A DNA stretch of 51,066 bases from Rhodoferax sp. (lineage in GTDB: Bacteria > Pseudomonadota > Gammaproteobacteria > Burkholderiales > Burkholderiaceae_C), in assembly GCA_029865845.1 (NCBI GenBank), contig JARXAM010000141.1:1-51066 (forward strand), read 5' to 3'. Position 1 is the first letter of the stretch. Each line of letters starts with the position of its first letter. Made by a program: the position numbers and the translations under genes. A model generated the notes under the pieces. That model made no database searches and had not been told where the DNA came from. It was given only the letters and a program-made list of their open reading frames with translations. This document shows positions 1-7,328 of this stretch, piece by piece.

Positions 1-1
1 T

Positions 2-646
2 CCGGGAGAGATATCGCTGGCCCACCATGGGGTGCTGTTTTTGGACGAGCTGCCCGAGTTCCCACGCGCTGCGCTAGAAGCCCTGCGCGAACCCCTGGAA
101 ACCGGCACGATCACGATTGCCCGTGCCACGCGCCGGGCCGAGTTTCCCGCGCGGTTTCAGTTGATAGCAGCCATGAACCCTTGCCCCTGCGGTTACCTGG
201 GCTCCACCATTCGGCCATGCCGATGCACGCCCGACCAGGTCTCACGCTACCAAGGAAAACTCAGCGGCCCCCTGATGGACCGGATTGACTTGCATATTGA
301 AGTACCGGCCCTGCCCGCCAGCGAATTGCTGCAACCGGCGCAGACCGAGAACAGCGCCACCGTGCGCGAGCGCTGCGCTGCTGCCCGGCAGCACGCGCAC
401 ATGCGCCAAGGCTGCAGCAACCATGCGCTCACCAGCGCCGGGGTGCAAGACCATGTGGCACTGGACGCCGCCGCCCACAAGTTTTTGCAGGCCGCCGCCG
501 CACAGTGGGGCTGGTCGGCCCGCAGCGTGCACCGCACCCTCAAAATTGCCCGCACGATTGCCGATTTGGCGGGTGCGCACACGACTGCGCTCACGCACAT
601 TGCCGAGGCCATGCAATACCGACGGGTATTGAAGTCCGCCGGCTAA
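2..646 (+). CDS. comM: ComM/YifB-type Mg-chelatase-like AAA+ ATPase, C-terminal part
   Basis: The reading frame is open from base 2, so the gene starts left of the window; 214 C-terminal residues are present. The first visible residues, GEISLAHHGVLFLDELPEF, hold the Walker B region of the YifB/ComM family. They are followed by the cysteine-rich NPCPCGYLG segment and by SGPLMDRIDLHIEVP, both typical of this family. The end is the Mg-chelatase C-terminal helical domain. In Vibrio and Haemophilus ComM is a hexameric branch-migration helicase that extends recombination during natural transformation. That role is family knowledge; here only the C-terminal half can be checked. It converges on mshN with 9 bases between the stops and no clear terminator. 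Confidence 0.93.
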   Translation, partial: PGEISLAHHGVLFLDELPEFPRAALEALREPLETGTITIARATRRAEFPARFQLIAAMNPCPCGYLGSTIRPCRCTPDQVSRYQGKLSGPLMDRIDLHIEVPALPASELLQPAQTENSATVRERCAAARQHAHMRQGCSNHALTSAGVQDHVALDAAAHKFLQAAAAQWGWSARSVHRTLKIARTIADLAGAHTTALTHIAEAMQYRRVLKSAG

Positions 647-655
647 GGCCCCGCG

Positions 656-1795
656 TCATGGGCGCGCCGTGACCCGCACCCCTTGCTGGCGCAAGTAATT
701 GAGCAACTCAGGGTTCACCGCCCCCACGGATCGGGCGCGGTCGGTGAAGTCGCCCGCTGCGTCCAACTGGCCCAACGCTGCGCTGGACACGGCGCTGCCC
801 AGCAACCAGCGTTGTTCGGTGGGTCGACCCTGTAAAGCGGCGGCGTAATACTGCAGTGCCTGCGCATGCTGGCCCACGCGCTGGGCGGCGTTGGCACGCA
901 GGGCCCACCCGTCGGCTTGTCCGTCCAACAGCGACTCCCAGCGGTCCAACACCTCCAAGGTGGTGGCGGGTCGGCCTTGGGCCAGCTCCATACGCGCCCA
1001 TTCCCGCACCAAGCTCCACCGCAGGGCGGCGGGTGCCTTGGTGCGCTCTGCGGTCTGCAATGCTTCTTGCACGATGTGGATCGCTGCATCAGGGGCGCCA
1101 GCGCTGAACTGTGCTTGGGCCAGGGACAAGGCCTCCGCAACCGCGTGGCGCTGCCGTGCATCGTCGGGCGTCTGCACAGCCCCATCCGGCACCCGTGACC
1201 GGGGCGGTGCCGACACCGCAGGACCAGGTGGCGTCGATGCAGCCGCAGCCGCAGCCGCAGCCGCAGCCGCAGGTGAAGGTGACGGTGACGGTGAGGGTGA
1301 AGTGAGCGCTATGCCAACAGATGCTTTGAGGCGCAAGCCGGATGGATCGGCCATTGCGGTTGAGCTTGGCAGCTCAGCGCGCTGGGTCCGCACCGGCTCG
1401 GCACGCAGCGGGCCAGACGACGCTGTACTTGCTGTACTCGCTGCCAAGGGCGACACAGAAGCCACACTTGCCACAGACGCGGCTGCAGGCTGCGCGTCGG
1501 CCTGCACGGCGACCTGCGCAACCGGCGCTGGGGCCACCGTCGCGGGCACGCCCAGGGGCAGTGCCTTCGGTGGCGGGGCGTGACGCCACGACCACACCAT
1601 GGCCGCAAGCCCCACCAGCGCCCCCACCACCACTACCACCCCCAGCGTCCGGGCCCCGTTGCTGCGGCCTGGGGACGCCGCAACGGCTGGCACACGGTGC
1701 GCGAGCACGGCAGCGGTGCCACTGCGGATTGCGGGCTCCAGACCGGGCGCTTGACGCCGGTCCAGGTCGCGCAACATCTGATTGATCACGCTCAT
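656..1795 (-). CDS. mshN: MSHA biogenesis protein MshN (TPR protein)
   Basis: This 379-residue protein is the last gene of the MSHA operon. The start at 1795 is chosen because it gives MSVINQMLRDLDRR, the hallmark N-terminus of MshN, and overlaps the mshM stop as ATGA (1792-1795). After a cytoplasmic N-terminus comes one membrane helix (LGVVVVVGALVGLAAMVWSW), then a long Ala/Pro-rich linker and a C-terminal region with TPR-like repeats (ALSLAQAQFSAGAPDAAIHI, WALRANAAQRVGQHAQALQY). In the linker a Ser-Pro repeat runs into a run of alanines encoded by hexanucleotide repeats. The fold suggests a periplasmic scaffold for the inner-membrane assembly platform; the exact role in pilus assembly is poorly defined even in Vibrio. 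Confidence 0.88.
   Translation of the reverse strand: MSVINQMLRDLDRRQAPGLEPAIRSGTAAVLAHRVPAVAASPGRSNGARTLGVVVVVGALVGLAAMVWSWRHAPPPKALPLGVPATVAPAPVAQVAVQADAQPAAASVASVASVSPLAASTASTASSGPLRAEPVRTQRAELPSSTAMADPSGLRLKASVGIALTSPSPSPSPSPAAAAAAAAAAASTPPGPAVSAPPRSRVPDGAVQTPDDARQRHAVAEALSLAQAQFSAGAPDAAIHIVQEALQTAERTKAPAALRWSLVREWARMELAQGRPATTLEVLDRWESLLDGQADGWALRANAAQRVGQHAQALQYYAAALQGRPTEQRWLLGSAVSSAALGQLDAAGDFTDRARSVGAVNPELLNYLRQQGVRVTARP
1239..1302. repeat. Hexanucleotide repeats inside mshN
   Basis: On the plus strand about 5.7 copies of gcagcc (1239-1272) are followed by about five imperfect copies of gtgaxg (1273-1302). In the mshN frame these encode an alanine run and a Ser-Pro run in the periplasmic linker. 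The unit is a multiple of three, so copy-number change would lengthen or shorten the linker without breaking the frame. Confidence 0.8.
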
Positions 1796-2715
1796 GGTTT
1801 CTCCCGCTGTTGGGGCCGCCACATGGCTCGCCACGCCCGCGCCAGGCCATAGACATTCCACCCCCTCCACCACCGCGGGCGCGGCAGGCGCACAGCCGCC
1901 AGCGCCGGTGTGTCTGCAACGGCCAAGTGCACATGGGCAAGCTCTATGGCGTACACACCCTGGCCATAGGCCAGCATCAAACACTTGTGCGCCACGATGT
2001 TGACCAAGCGGGGCACGCCCCCCGTGGCCGCAGCCAGCACCCGCACCGCCTGCGGGGTAAACCAGGGGCGTACCACGGCGTCGGGCAGCATCGCGCGTGC
2101 CAAGCGGTGGTCTAGGTAGGCGCCGACGGTGGCCGCATCCATCGGCCCCAAGGTCTCGCTAAAGGTGATGCGCTGCAAGAGTTGGCGAATCTGCGCTTGC
2201 CCCAGCACCGCGTCGAGGTCGGGCTGGCCCCACAGCACCATATGCAGCAGCTTGCGCTTTTCGGTCTCTAGGTTCGAGAGCAGGCGCAGGCATTCCAGCG
2301 TGGCCACGGGCATGGACTGCGCTTCATCAATGCACAGCACCACCCTCCGCCCGTGGGCGGCATGGTGCAGCAAGCTGTGGTGGATGCGTTGCAGAGCGCT
2401 GGCCGGTGTTTCAAGAGGCGGCGCATCCAGCCCCAGCTCCTGCGCCAGGGCCTGCAGCAACGCGTCGGGGCCCATCGCCGGGTTGGGGAGGTAGGCAGTG
2501 ACACACTCGCCCTGCAAGCACGACAGCAGTTGCCGACACAGCACGGTTTTGCCGCACCCCAGTTCGCCCACCACCTTCACAAACCCCTCGCCACTGCGCA
2601 GGGCCACCAGCAAGGTGTTGAGGACTTCTTGCATGCCCGCGTGGGCGAAGAAAAAGTCGGTGTCCGGGGTGATCGAAAAAGGGGCCTCGCGCAATGAAAA
2701 ATGCCCCCAGTACAT
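1792..2715 (-). CDS. mshM: MSHA biogenesis ATPase MshM (ExeA-like AAA ATPase)
   Basis: The 307-residue protein begins MYWGHFSLREAPFSITPDTD, the standard opening of the ExeA/GspA/MshM group. A Walker A motif (GELGCGKT) lies near residue 50 and a Walker B motif (VVLCIDEAQ) near residue 126. It lacks the C-terminal membrane and peptidoglycan-binding extension of full GspA/ExeA proteins apart from a hydrophobic patch, as usual for MshM. In type II secretion such ATPases help insert or assemble the secretin through the cell wall, so a role with the adjacent secretin MshL is likely. Its start overlaps the mshL stop by one base (TAATG) and its stop overlaps mshN by ATGA, so all three should be translationally coupled. 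Confidence 0.92.
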   Translation of the reverse strand: MYWGHFSLREAPFSITPDTDFFFAHAGMQEVLNTLLVALRSGEGFVKVVGELGCGKTVLCRQLLSCLQGECVTAYLPNPAMGPDALLQALAQELGLDAPPLETPASALQRIHHSLLHHAAHGRRVVLCIDEAQSMPVATLECLRLLSNLETEKRKLLHMVLWGQPDLDAVLGQAQIRQLLQRITFSETLGPMDAATVGAYLDHRLARAMLPDAVVRPWFTPQAVRVLAAATGGVPRLVNIVAHKCLMLAYGQGVYAIELAHVHLAVADTPALAAVRLPRPRWWRGWNVYGLARAWRAMWRPQQREKP

Positions 2716-4463
2716 TACTTGCCCGCACCCTCAAGCTGGATCACCCGCGCGCGGGAACTGTCCATATCGTCCAGCGCCGCCCGCGCCCGCCGCCCTTGGG
2801 CCTCCCAGTCCGCTGCGGACCGGATGATGGTGGGCTTGATCAACACAATGACCTCTTTTTTGCGCCCCTGGTTGGCGCGGTTGCCAAACAGGGCGCCCCA
2901 TCCGGGCAGGCTGGTGGTGCCGGGCAAGCCCGAGGCCGTGCGGCTCGATTCCAGCTGCATCAACCCGCCAATGGCCACGATGGCACCGTCCTGAATCCGC
3001 ACCAGCGTATCGGTTTCGTTGACCGCGCTGGAGGCCAGGGGCAGCTTGAAGTTGCCCGCGCTACCCAGGTCAATCTGGCGCGACTTTTCGGTCACCGTAG
3101 AGAGTGAGGGGTGCACATGCAGCGTCACATTCACCCCATCGTCAATCTGCGGCGTCACGTCCAGTGAAATGCCCGAAAAGAAAGGGGTGAGCGTGACCGT
3201 GGGCAAAGTGGTACCGGTGCCGGTGGTGTTGGACGTTGTGGTGGCCGTGGTGCCGCCCGACACGTTGGTGACAAAGTATTCGTCGGTGCCGACTTTGAGC
3301 ACGGCTTTTTGGTTATTGAGCGTCGCCACACGGGGGCTGGAGAGGGTCTGCACATCGCCCTGGGTTTCCAAAAAGCCCAGCACGGCGGCGAACTGGCTGG
3401 TCGACAGCGCCAGACCAAACAAACCCCCTCCGCTGGCCACCGACGGAAACGACGCCGCGCCCGAAATGGTCGTGCTGCCCTGCAGCGCGGTGTTGCCTAT
3501 GTTGAGCGTGCTGCCAATGACGCCGGCCGCCACTTGGTTGGACCCCTCCGTACGCAGGGCCGCCCAGTTGACACCGCTTTGGTAGCCATCGCGCAACTCC
3601 ACCTCGACCACTTTGGCCTCGAGCATGACCTGGCGCTCGACCGCCGATTGCGTGGCTTTGAGAAACTTGTCCACCTGGCGCAGCTCCTCGGGCATGGCAC
3701 GCACCGCCAATATGCCCGCGTGCGGGCTGCTCACCACACTGCGCCCCTCGCCGGTGCCCACCAGGCCTTGCACGGCGGTGGACAACTCGGCCCAAAAGTC
3801 AGACTTCGATGACGTGGACACACGGCTGTTCTCGGGCTGCGCATTGCTACTTGCACCACCGCTGCCCCCCTGCCCCGCCGATGCCGTGGGCATGCCTGCC
3901 CCAGAGGACACCCGCAGCTCGCTGCTGCCCTGCCGCTGCGAGGTGGGGTAGTTGAGCGTGAAGACGCGGGTTTGCAGCGTGGGTGCGTACACGGTGATGC
4001 GCCGGCCATCCACCTTGAAGTCGTAGCCATACACATCGCGTATTGCCTCCAAGGCTTCCGCGACCGTCACACCCCGCAAGGTCACGGACAAGGTGCCGCT
4101 GACATCGGGATGCATCAGCATGCTGTAGCGGGTGTCTGCCACCAGGGCCAAAAACACGTCGCGCGCAGGCGCGTTGTTGACCAACAAGTCCACACGCGGC
4201 TCGGGCGCGGGAGCCACCCGTGGTGGGGCCGGCTCCGCCACCGCCTCGGCAATGTGCGCGGGCACGGCGGCACCCGTGGGTGCTGCCGCTGCGGGCAGCT
4301 CGGCCTTGATGGCCGCGCTCACATCAGGCGTTCGCAGGGGCCGGTCCATCGCGCTGCACGCACCCAGCAGCACCAGCACACCGCCAGCGCTGGCCCAGGC
4401 CAGGGTGCGCCGGGCCGACGACATCGAGAAACAATCAGAAGGGGGCATAGGGAAAGGCATCAT
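2715..4463 (-). CDS. mshL: MSHA pilus secretin MshL (outer-membrane lipoprotein)
   Basis: This is a 582-residue secretin through which the pilus crosses the outer membrane. A lipoprotein signal ends at LLGAC. An STN-like N-terminal domain (DLLVNNAPARDVFLALVADT) is followed by a Gly/Ser-rich linker and by the secretin core (RQVMLEAKVVEVEL, LSSPRVATLNNQKA, EVIVLIKPTIIR). The start at 4463 is chosen because it overlaps the mshK stop as ATGA and has GAGG about 10 bases upstream. A second ATG at 4424 would give a more typical 22-residue lipoprotein signal but has no Shine-Dalgarno sequence. Neighbours are mshK upstream and mshM downstream. Confidence 0.95.
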   Translation of the reverse strand: MMPFPMPPSDCFSMSSARRTLAWASAGGVLVLLGACSAMDRPLRTPDVSAAIKAELPAAAAPTGAAVPAHIAEAVAEPAPPRVAPAPEPRVDLLVNNAPARDVFLALVADTRYSMLMHPDVSGTLSVTLRGVTVAEALEAIRDVYGYDFKVDGRRITVYAPTLQTRVFTLNYPTSQRQGSSELRVSSGAGMPTASAGQGGSGGASSNAQPENSRVSTSSKSDFWAELSTAVQGLVGTGEGRSVVSSPHAGILAVRAMPEELRQVDKFLKATQSAVERQVMLEAKVVEVELRDGYQSGVNWAALRTEGSNQVAAGVIGSTLNIGNTALQGSTTISGAASFPSVASGGGLFGLALSTSQFAAVLGFLETQGDVQTLSSPRVATLNNQKAVLKVGTDEYFVTNVSGGTTATTTSNTTGTGTTLPTVTLTPFFSGISLDVTPQIDDGVNVTLHVHPSLSTVTEKSRQIDLGSAGNFKLPLASSAVNETDTLVRIQDGAIVAIGGLMQLESSRTASGLPGTTSLPGWGALFGNRANQGRKKEVIVLIKPTIIRSAADWEAQGRRARAALDDMDSSRARVIQLEGAGK

Positions 4464-4855
4464 GGTTGGGTGTCCTCGCAAAGGGCGGCAGATTTCACAG
4501 GGGCGACATTGGCAGGGCAGGGTCCGTGGGTGCGGCGCTGGATTCCTGCAAAACGCGGCAGCTTGTGCAGGCGCTTGCCCTCGCGCAGCCACACCTCGGT
4601 CTCGGTAATGCGTTCCAGGCGGGCGGTGCCCACGGTTTGGCCCACCGCATACAGGCGGGTGCCCACTACAAGGCGGGGTTGGCCGTCTTGCACCAACACG
4701 CCGTGCATCTGCGCAGCCAAAGCCGGCGCGGGCGCCCCGGGTGCCGACGCACCCGGTGCTGCGCTGACGGCGGCGGGTGGGAGCGTGGGGTCACGATCAG
4801 CGGCATGGCACAAGCCCAGCACGCCGCCCAGCACAACACACAGGGGGAATTTCAT
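4460..4855 (-). CDS. mshK: MSHA biogenesis protein MshK
   Basis: A small 131-residue exported protein. The start at 4855 is set by an ATGA overlap with mshJ and gives a signal peptide, MKFPLCVVLGGVLGLCHAAD. The mature part starts with RDPTLPP, common in MshK and PilP-like proteins, then an Ala/Pro-rich stretch. A compact C-terminal beta domain (VLVQDGQPRLVVGTRLYAVG) ends the protein and resembles the HR domain that PilP/GspC-type proteins use to contact the secretin. It probably bridges the inner-membrane MshI/J complex to MshL. The identity rests on operon position plus these features, because the family is short and divergent. Confidence 0.85.
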   Translation of the reverse strand: MKFPLCVVLGGVLGLCHAADRDPTLPPAAVSAAPGASAPGAPAPALAAQMHGVLVQDGQPRLVVGTRLYAVGQTVGTARLERITETEVWLREGKRLHKLPRFAGIQRRTHGPCPANVAPVKSAALCEDTQP

Positions 4856-5481
4856 GGTTGCACCTCCAGCCAATGCACGCGCAGCGTCAGCGACGGGGTC
4901 TGTTGCTCCACCGTGAGCTGCATGGGGCCCCAGCGCATGCCGGGGAGGGCCTGCTCCAGGTCGTGGACGTAACGGACCAACTCGGCATACGGGCCCGCCA
5001 CCGTGATCTCTACGCTGTGGCGGCGCAGCCCGCTGTCAAGCGCTGGCTGCAGCCCCGTGTCGCCAGGCACCGGAGGCACCGTGCCCGACTGCACCAAGCG
5101 CAAGCCCGGTCGTCGCTTCAAAAACTGGACCATCGCCGCTTGCAAGCCCACGCCCGGCGGGCGGGCTGCGGCCGTCATGGCCGCGATGTCTGCCCGCAGC
5201 GCAGCCATGCGCTCGTGGGCCTGGGCCAGGTCTTCTTGCACGTGGGCCTGCCCATCGGGCACAGCAGGCCGTGCTGCCAACTCCGCACGCAAGCGCGAGA
5301 TCTCGGCCGTTTGGGCCTGCCATTGGCTGCGGGTCTGCTGGTAGGCCTGGCGCGCAGGGGTGAGCCACACCGTGTCGGCCACGGCCCACACCACCACCAG
5401 CACGGTGACACACAGAAACACACGTTCCCGAAGCCGCATGGCGTTGATGCGCTGGGCCTGTTGGGTCCACCACGGGTTCAT
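4852..5481 (-). CDS. mshJ: MSHA biogenesis protein MshJ (PilO/GspM-like)
   Basis: 209 residues. An ATG at 5481 overlaps the upstream stop as ATGA and gives MNPWWTQQAQRINAMRLRER, a short cytoplasmic N-terminus. One membrane helix follows (VFLCVTVLVVVWAVADTVWL), then a coiled coil (RSQWQAQTAEISRLRAELAA). The periplasmic ferredoxin-like domain (VEITVAGPYAELVRYVHDLE) is of the PilO/GspM kind. The longer ORF upstream of this ATG overlaps the previous gene by nearly 280 bases and is rejected. MshJ is expected to pair with the PilN-like protein encoded just upstream to form the inner-membrane alignment complex. Confidence 0.9.
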   Translation of the reverse strand: MNPWWTQQAQRINAMRLRERVFLCVTVLVVVWAVADTVWLTPARQAYQQTRSQWQAQTAEISRLRAELAARPAVPDGQAHVQEDLAQAHERMAALRADIAAMTAAARPPGVGLQAAMVQFLKRRPGLRLVQSGTVPPVPGDTGLQPALDSGLRRHSVEITVAGPYAELVRYVHDLEQALPGMRWGPMQLTVEQQTPSLTLRVHWLEVQP

Positions 5482-6155
5482 GGCCGGTCTCCTTGGGGGT
5501 TCATGGGCGAAGCCGTGGGTGGCGCACTGACCAACTGAAAGGACCACACCTCCGCCGCACTGGCCGGCGCAGCAAGGCCCAGCGCTGCCGGTGCCCCTGC
5601 TACGGGTGCGCCGCGTTGCACCTTGACTGCTGCCAAGGGCACGCCCTTGAGCAGGGCACTGGCCGACAACTCTGCCATCCAGGCATTCAAGGCGGCGGGC
5701 TCTACCGTCCAGCCACTGAGCTCCAAGTAGGCGCTGTGCGCGCGCACGCCCGTGATCCATACCGGGGCGGGAATGGTGCGGGCGATCAAACGCAGCCGGT
5801 CGGAGTGGCGCTGCCCGGCAGGCAACAGCCCTTCTTGTAATACCTGCAACTGCTTTTCAAGTAGCTGTGTTTGGGCCTGTGCGTCGTGCTGCTCACGCTC
5901 CATTGCTGCGGCCGCCGGTTGGGCCGCAGCTTTTCGCTGCGCAATGGCGCGTTGCAGGGCCTGCAGTTCATCGGCGTGCGTGCGCATGGCCAGCGTCCAG
6001 GCTTGGCGGTCGCGCTGCATGCTGGTCAGCACATACCCGCACGCACCGCCCCCCAGCGCCATGGCCGCCACCAGCACGGCTGCCAGCGTGTGGGCGTTGA
6101 AGGGCTGGCGCGGGGGCCGGTAGGCGGGGGTGCACAAATTGATGTTTTGGGGCAT
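5478..6155 (-). CDS. PilN-like MSHA biogenesis protein (MshI2)
   Basis: 225 residues. The N-terminus MPQNINLCTPAYRPPRQPF matches the conserved INL motif by which PilN-type proteins bind PilM-type partners. It is followed by one membrane helix (LAAVLVAAMALGGGACGYVL), a long coiled coil (MEREQHDAQAQTQLLEKQLQ) and a small periplasmic domain. It lies 6 bases after mshI and overlaps mshJ by ATGA. In Vibrio-type clusters this position is often called mshI2. With MshI (PilM-like) and MshJ (PilO-like) it should form the inner-membrane platform of the pilus. Confidence 0.87.
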   Translation of the reverse strand: MPQNINLCTPAYRPPRQPFNAHTLAAVLVAAMALGGGACGYVLTSMQRDRQAWTLAMRTHADELQALQRAIAQRKAAAQPAAAAMEREQHDAQAQTQLLEKQLQVLQEGLLPAGQRHSDRLRLIARTIPAPVWITGVRAHSAYLELSGWTVEPAALNAWMAELSASALLKGVPLAAVKVQRGAPVAGAPAALGLAAPASAAEVWSFQLVSAPPTASPMNPQGDRP

Positions 6156-6161
6156 GGCGGT

Positions 6162-7226
6162 CTATCCTTGTGCACGCAGGCTGTCACTACGCAATAACAC
6201 CCCCAGCAGCGGGCCGCATGCCAGCAGGTCGTGGGGGGCTATGCAGTCCACGCCGTCCAAAGAGACACCCATGTCCAAGGTGTCCACCTCTTGGCCACTG
6301 TGGCCTTGCAGCCACTGCGCCAACTCGGCACTGCGGGGACCGGGCAAGACCCTCACTCCCGCCAGCGGCGCAGAGGCCCATTGGCGCTCCCATACGTCGA
6401 TGGAGCGCTGCAACTCGACCACCAGGCGCTGGGCGCGGTCGGCGTCCAGTGCAGAGGCACCACGCCGCACATCGTCCGGACCCAATACGCCGCTGCCCAG
6501 CGCGTCCAAACCGTACTGGGGGACATATTCCTCCACTGGCGTATAGGCATCGGGCAGGGCGGCGTCCGCCACCCGGGCCGACGCCCAGGGCATGCGCAGG
6601 AACCCGGTGGGCACCTCCAAGCGGCGGCTGTAAAACAGCTCGCCCCCTTTGCAAAAGGTGAGCAAGGCTTGGGTAGCGTCGGCCAGCCACAACGCGCAAC
6701 TGGCGTCCTCGCAGGCATGGGCGCTTTGCAGGTTGCGCTGCGCCGTGTCGTGCACGTCAATCACCTGCACATCCCATCGCATGCTGGCCGCCAGCGCCAT
6801 CACCTCGCGCAGCACGGCCTGGTGCGCAGCCACCACCAAGATCTGCGCGGCGGCGCGCCCCTGGCCATCGCCCACGTGCAGCACATCGACGGTGAGGTCG
6901 TCTAGGTGCACATCCACTAGGTCTTTGATCTGGTAGCGTGCGGCGGCCCGCAGCTCTTCGGGCACGACGGCGGGCGCTGCGATGTGGAAGAGCTGGTATT
7001 GCTCCAGGGTCAGCATCACATCGGTGGCATAGCCCGAGAGGCCCAGTGTGACCAAGCGGGCCACCCACGCTTCGCGGCTGTCACCGCCCTGGTGCTCGAC
7101 GCCCGCACGCAGCACCCGGTAGCGCCCCCCTTCACGACGGGCGAGCACGTAGGCCAGGGTGCCGCCCGACCAAGACACCACCATGCGATCCGCAGAGCGC
7201 TTACGTCGCCAGGGCCAATGCATCAT
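6162..7226 (-). CDS. mshI: MSHA biogenesis protein MshI (PilM-like)
   Basis: A 354-residue cytoplasmic protein with an actin-like PilM fold: VVSWSGGTLAYVLARREGGR at the N-terminus, LTLEQYQLFHIAAPAVVPEE, and the ARYQIKDLVD segment typical of pilus-assembly PilM/MshI proteins. Two ATGs lie in tandem (7226 and 7223). GGAGG is 5 or 8 bases away and serves either. It starts 102 bases after mshQ, the longest gap between mshA and mshN. It therefore begins a second block of the operon (I-I2-J-K-L-M-N) that may have its own promoter. It is predicted to bind the N-terminal INL motif of the next protein. Confidence 0.88.
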   Translation of the reverse strand: MMHWPWRRKRSADRMVVSWSGGTLAYVLARREGGRYRVLRAGVEHQGGDSREAWVARLVTLGLSGYATDVMLTLEQYQLFHIAAPAVVPEELRAAARYQIKDLVDVHLDDLTVDVLHVGDGQGRAAAQILVVAAHQAVLREVMALAASMRWDVQVIDVHDTAQRNLQSAHACEDASCALWLADATQALLTFCKGGELFYSRRLEVPTGFLRMPWASARVADAALPDAYTPVEEYVPQYGLDALGSGVLGPDDVRRGASALDADRAQRLVVELQRSIDVWERQWASAPLAGVRVLPGPRSAELAQWLQGHSGQEVDTLDMGVSLDGVDCIAPHDLLACGPLLGVLLRSDSLRAQG

Positions 7227-7328
7227 GGAAACCTCCGCGCCACAGGCGCATACACAACGATAAGGGTGCGGCATGACGCTGCGGCAGAGGCCGCACGCAT
7301 GCCAGGCACAGGAAAAGAGCGAGGGCGT
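7227..7328 (-). other. Intercistronic gap between mshQ and mshI with a hairpin
   Basis: This 102-base gap separates the pilin-structural block from the platform/secretin block. It holds a perfect 6-bp stem (tgcggc/gccgca, 7280-7295, loop of 4). No U-run follows, so it is not a clear terminator. It may limit read-through or stabilise a transcript end. No strong promoter is visible. Confidence 0.4.

Noticed and set aside
1239-1302. Repeat tract as a phase-variation switch
   Set aside because: The unit is 6 bases, so copy changes keep the mshN frame; an ON/OFF switch is not expected. The tract is also not a CRISPR array, because there are no unique spacers.
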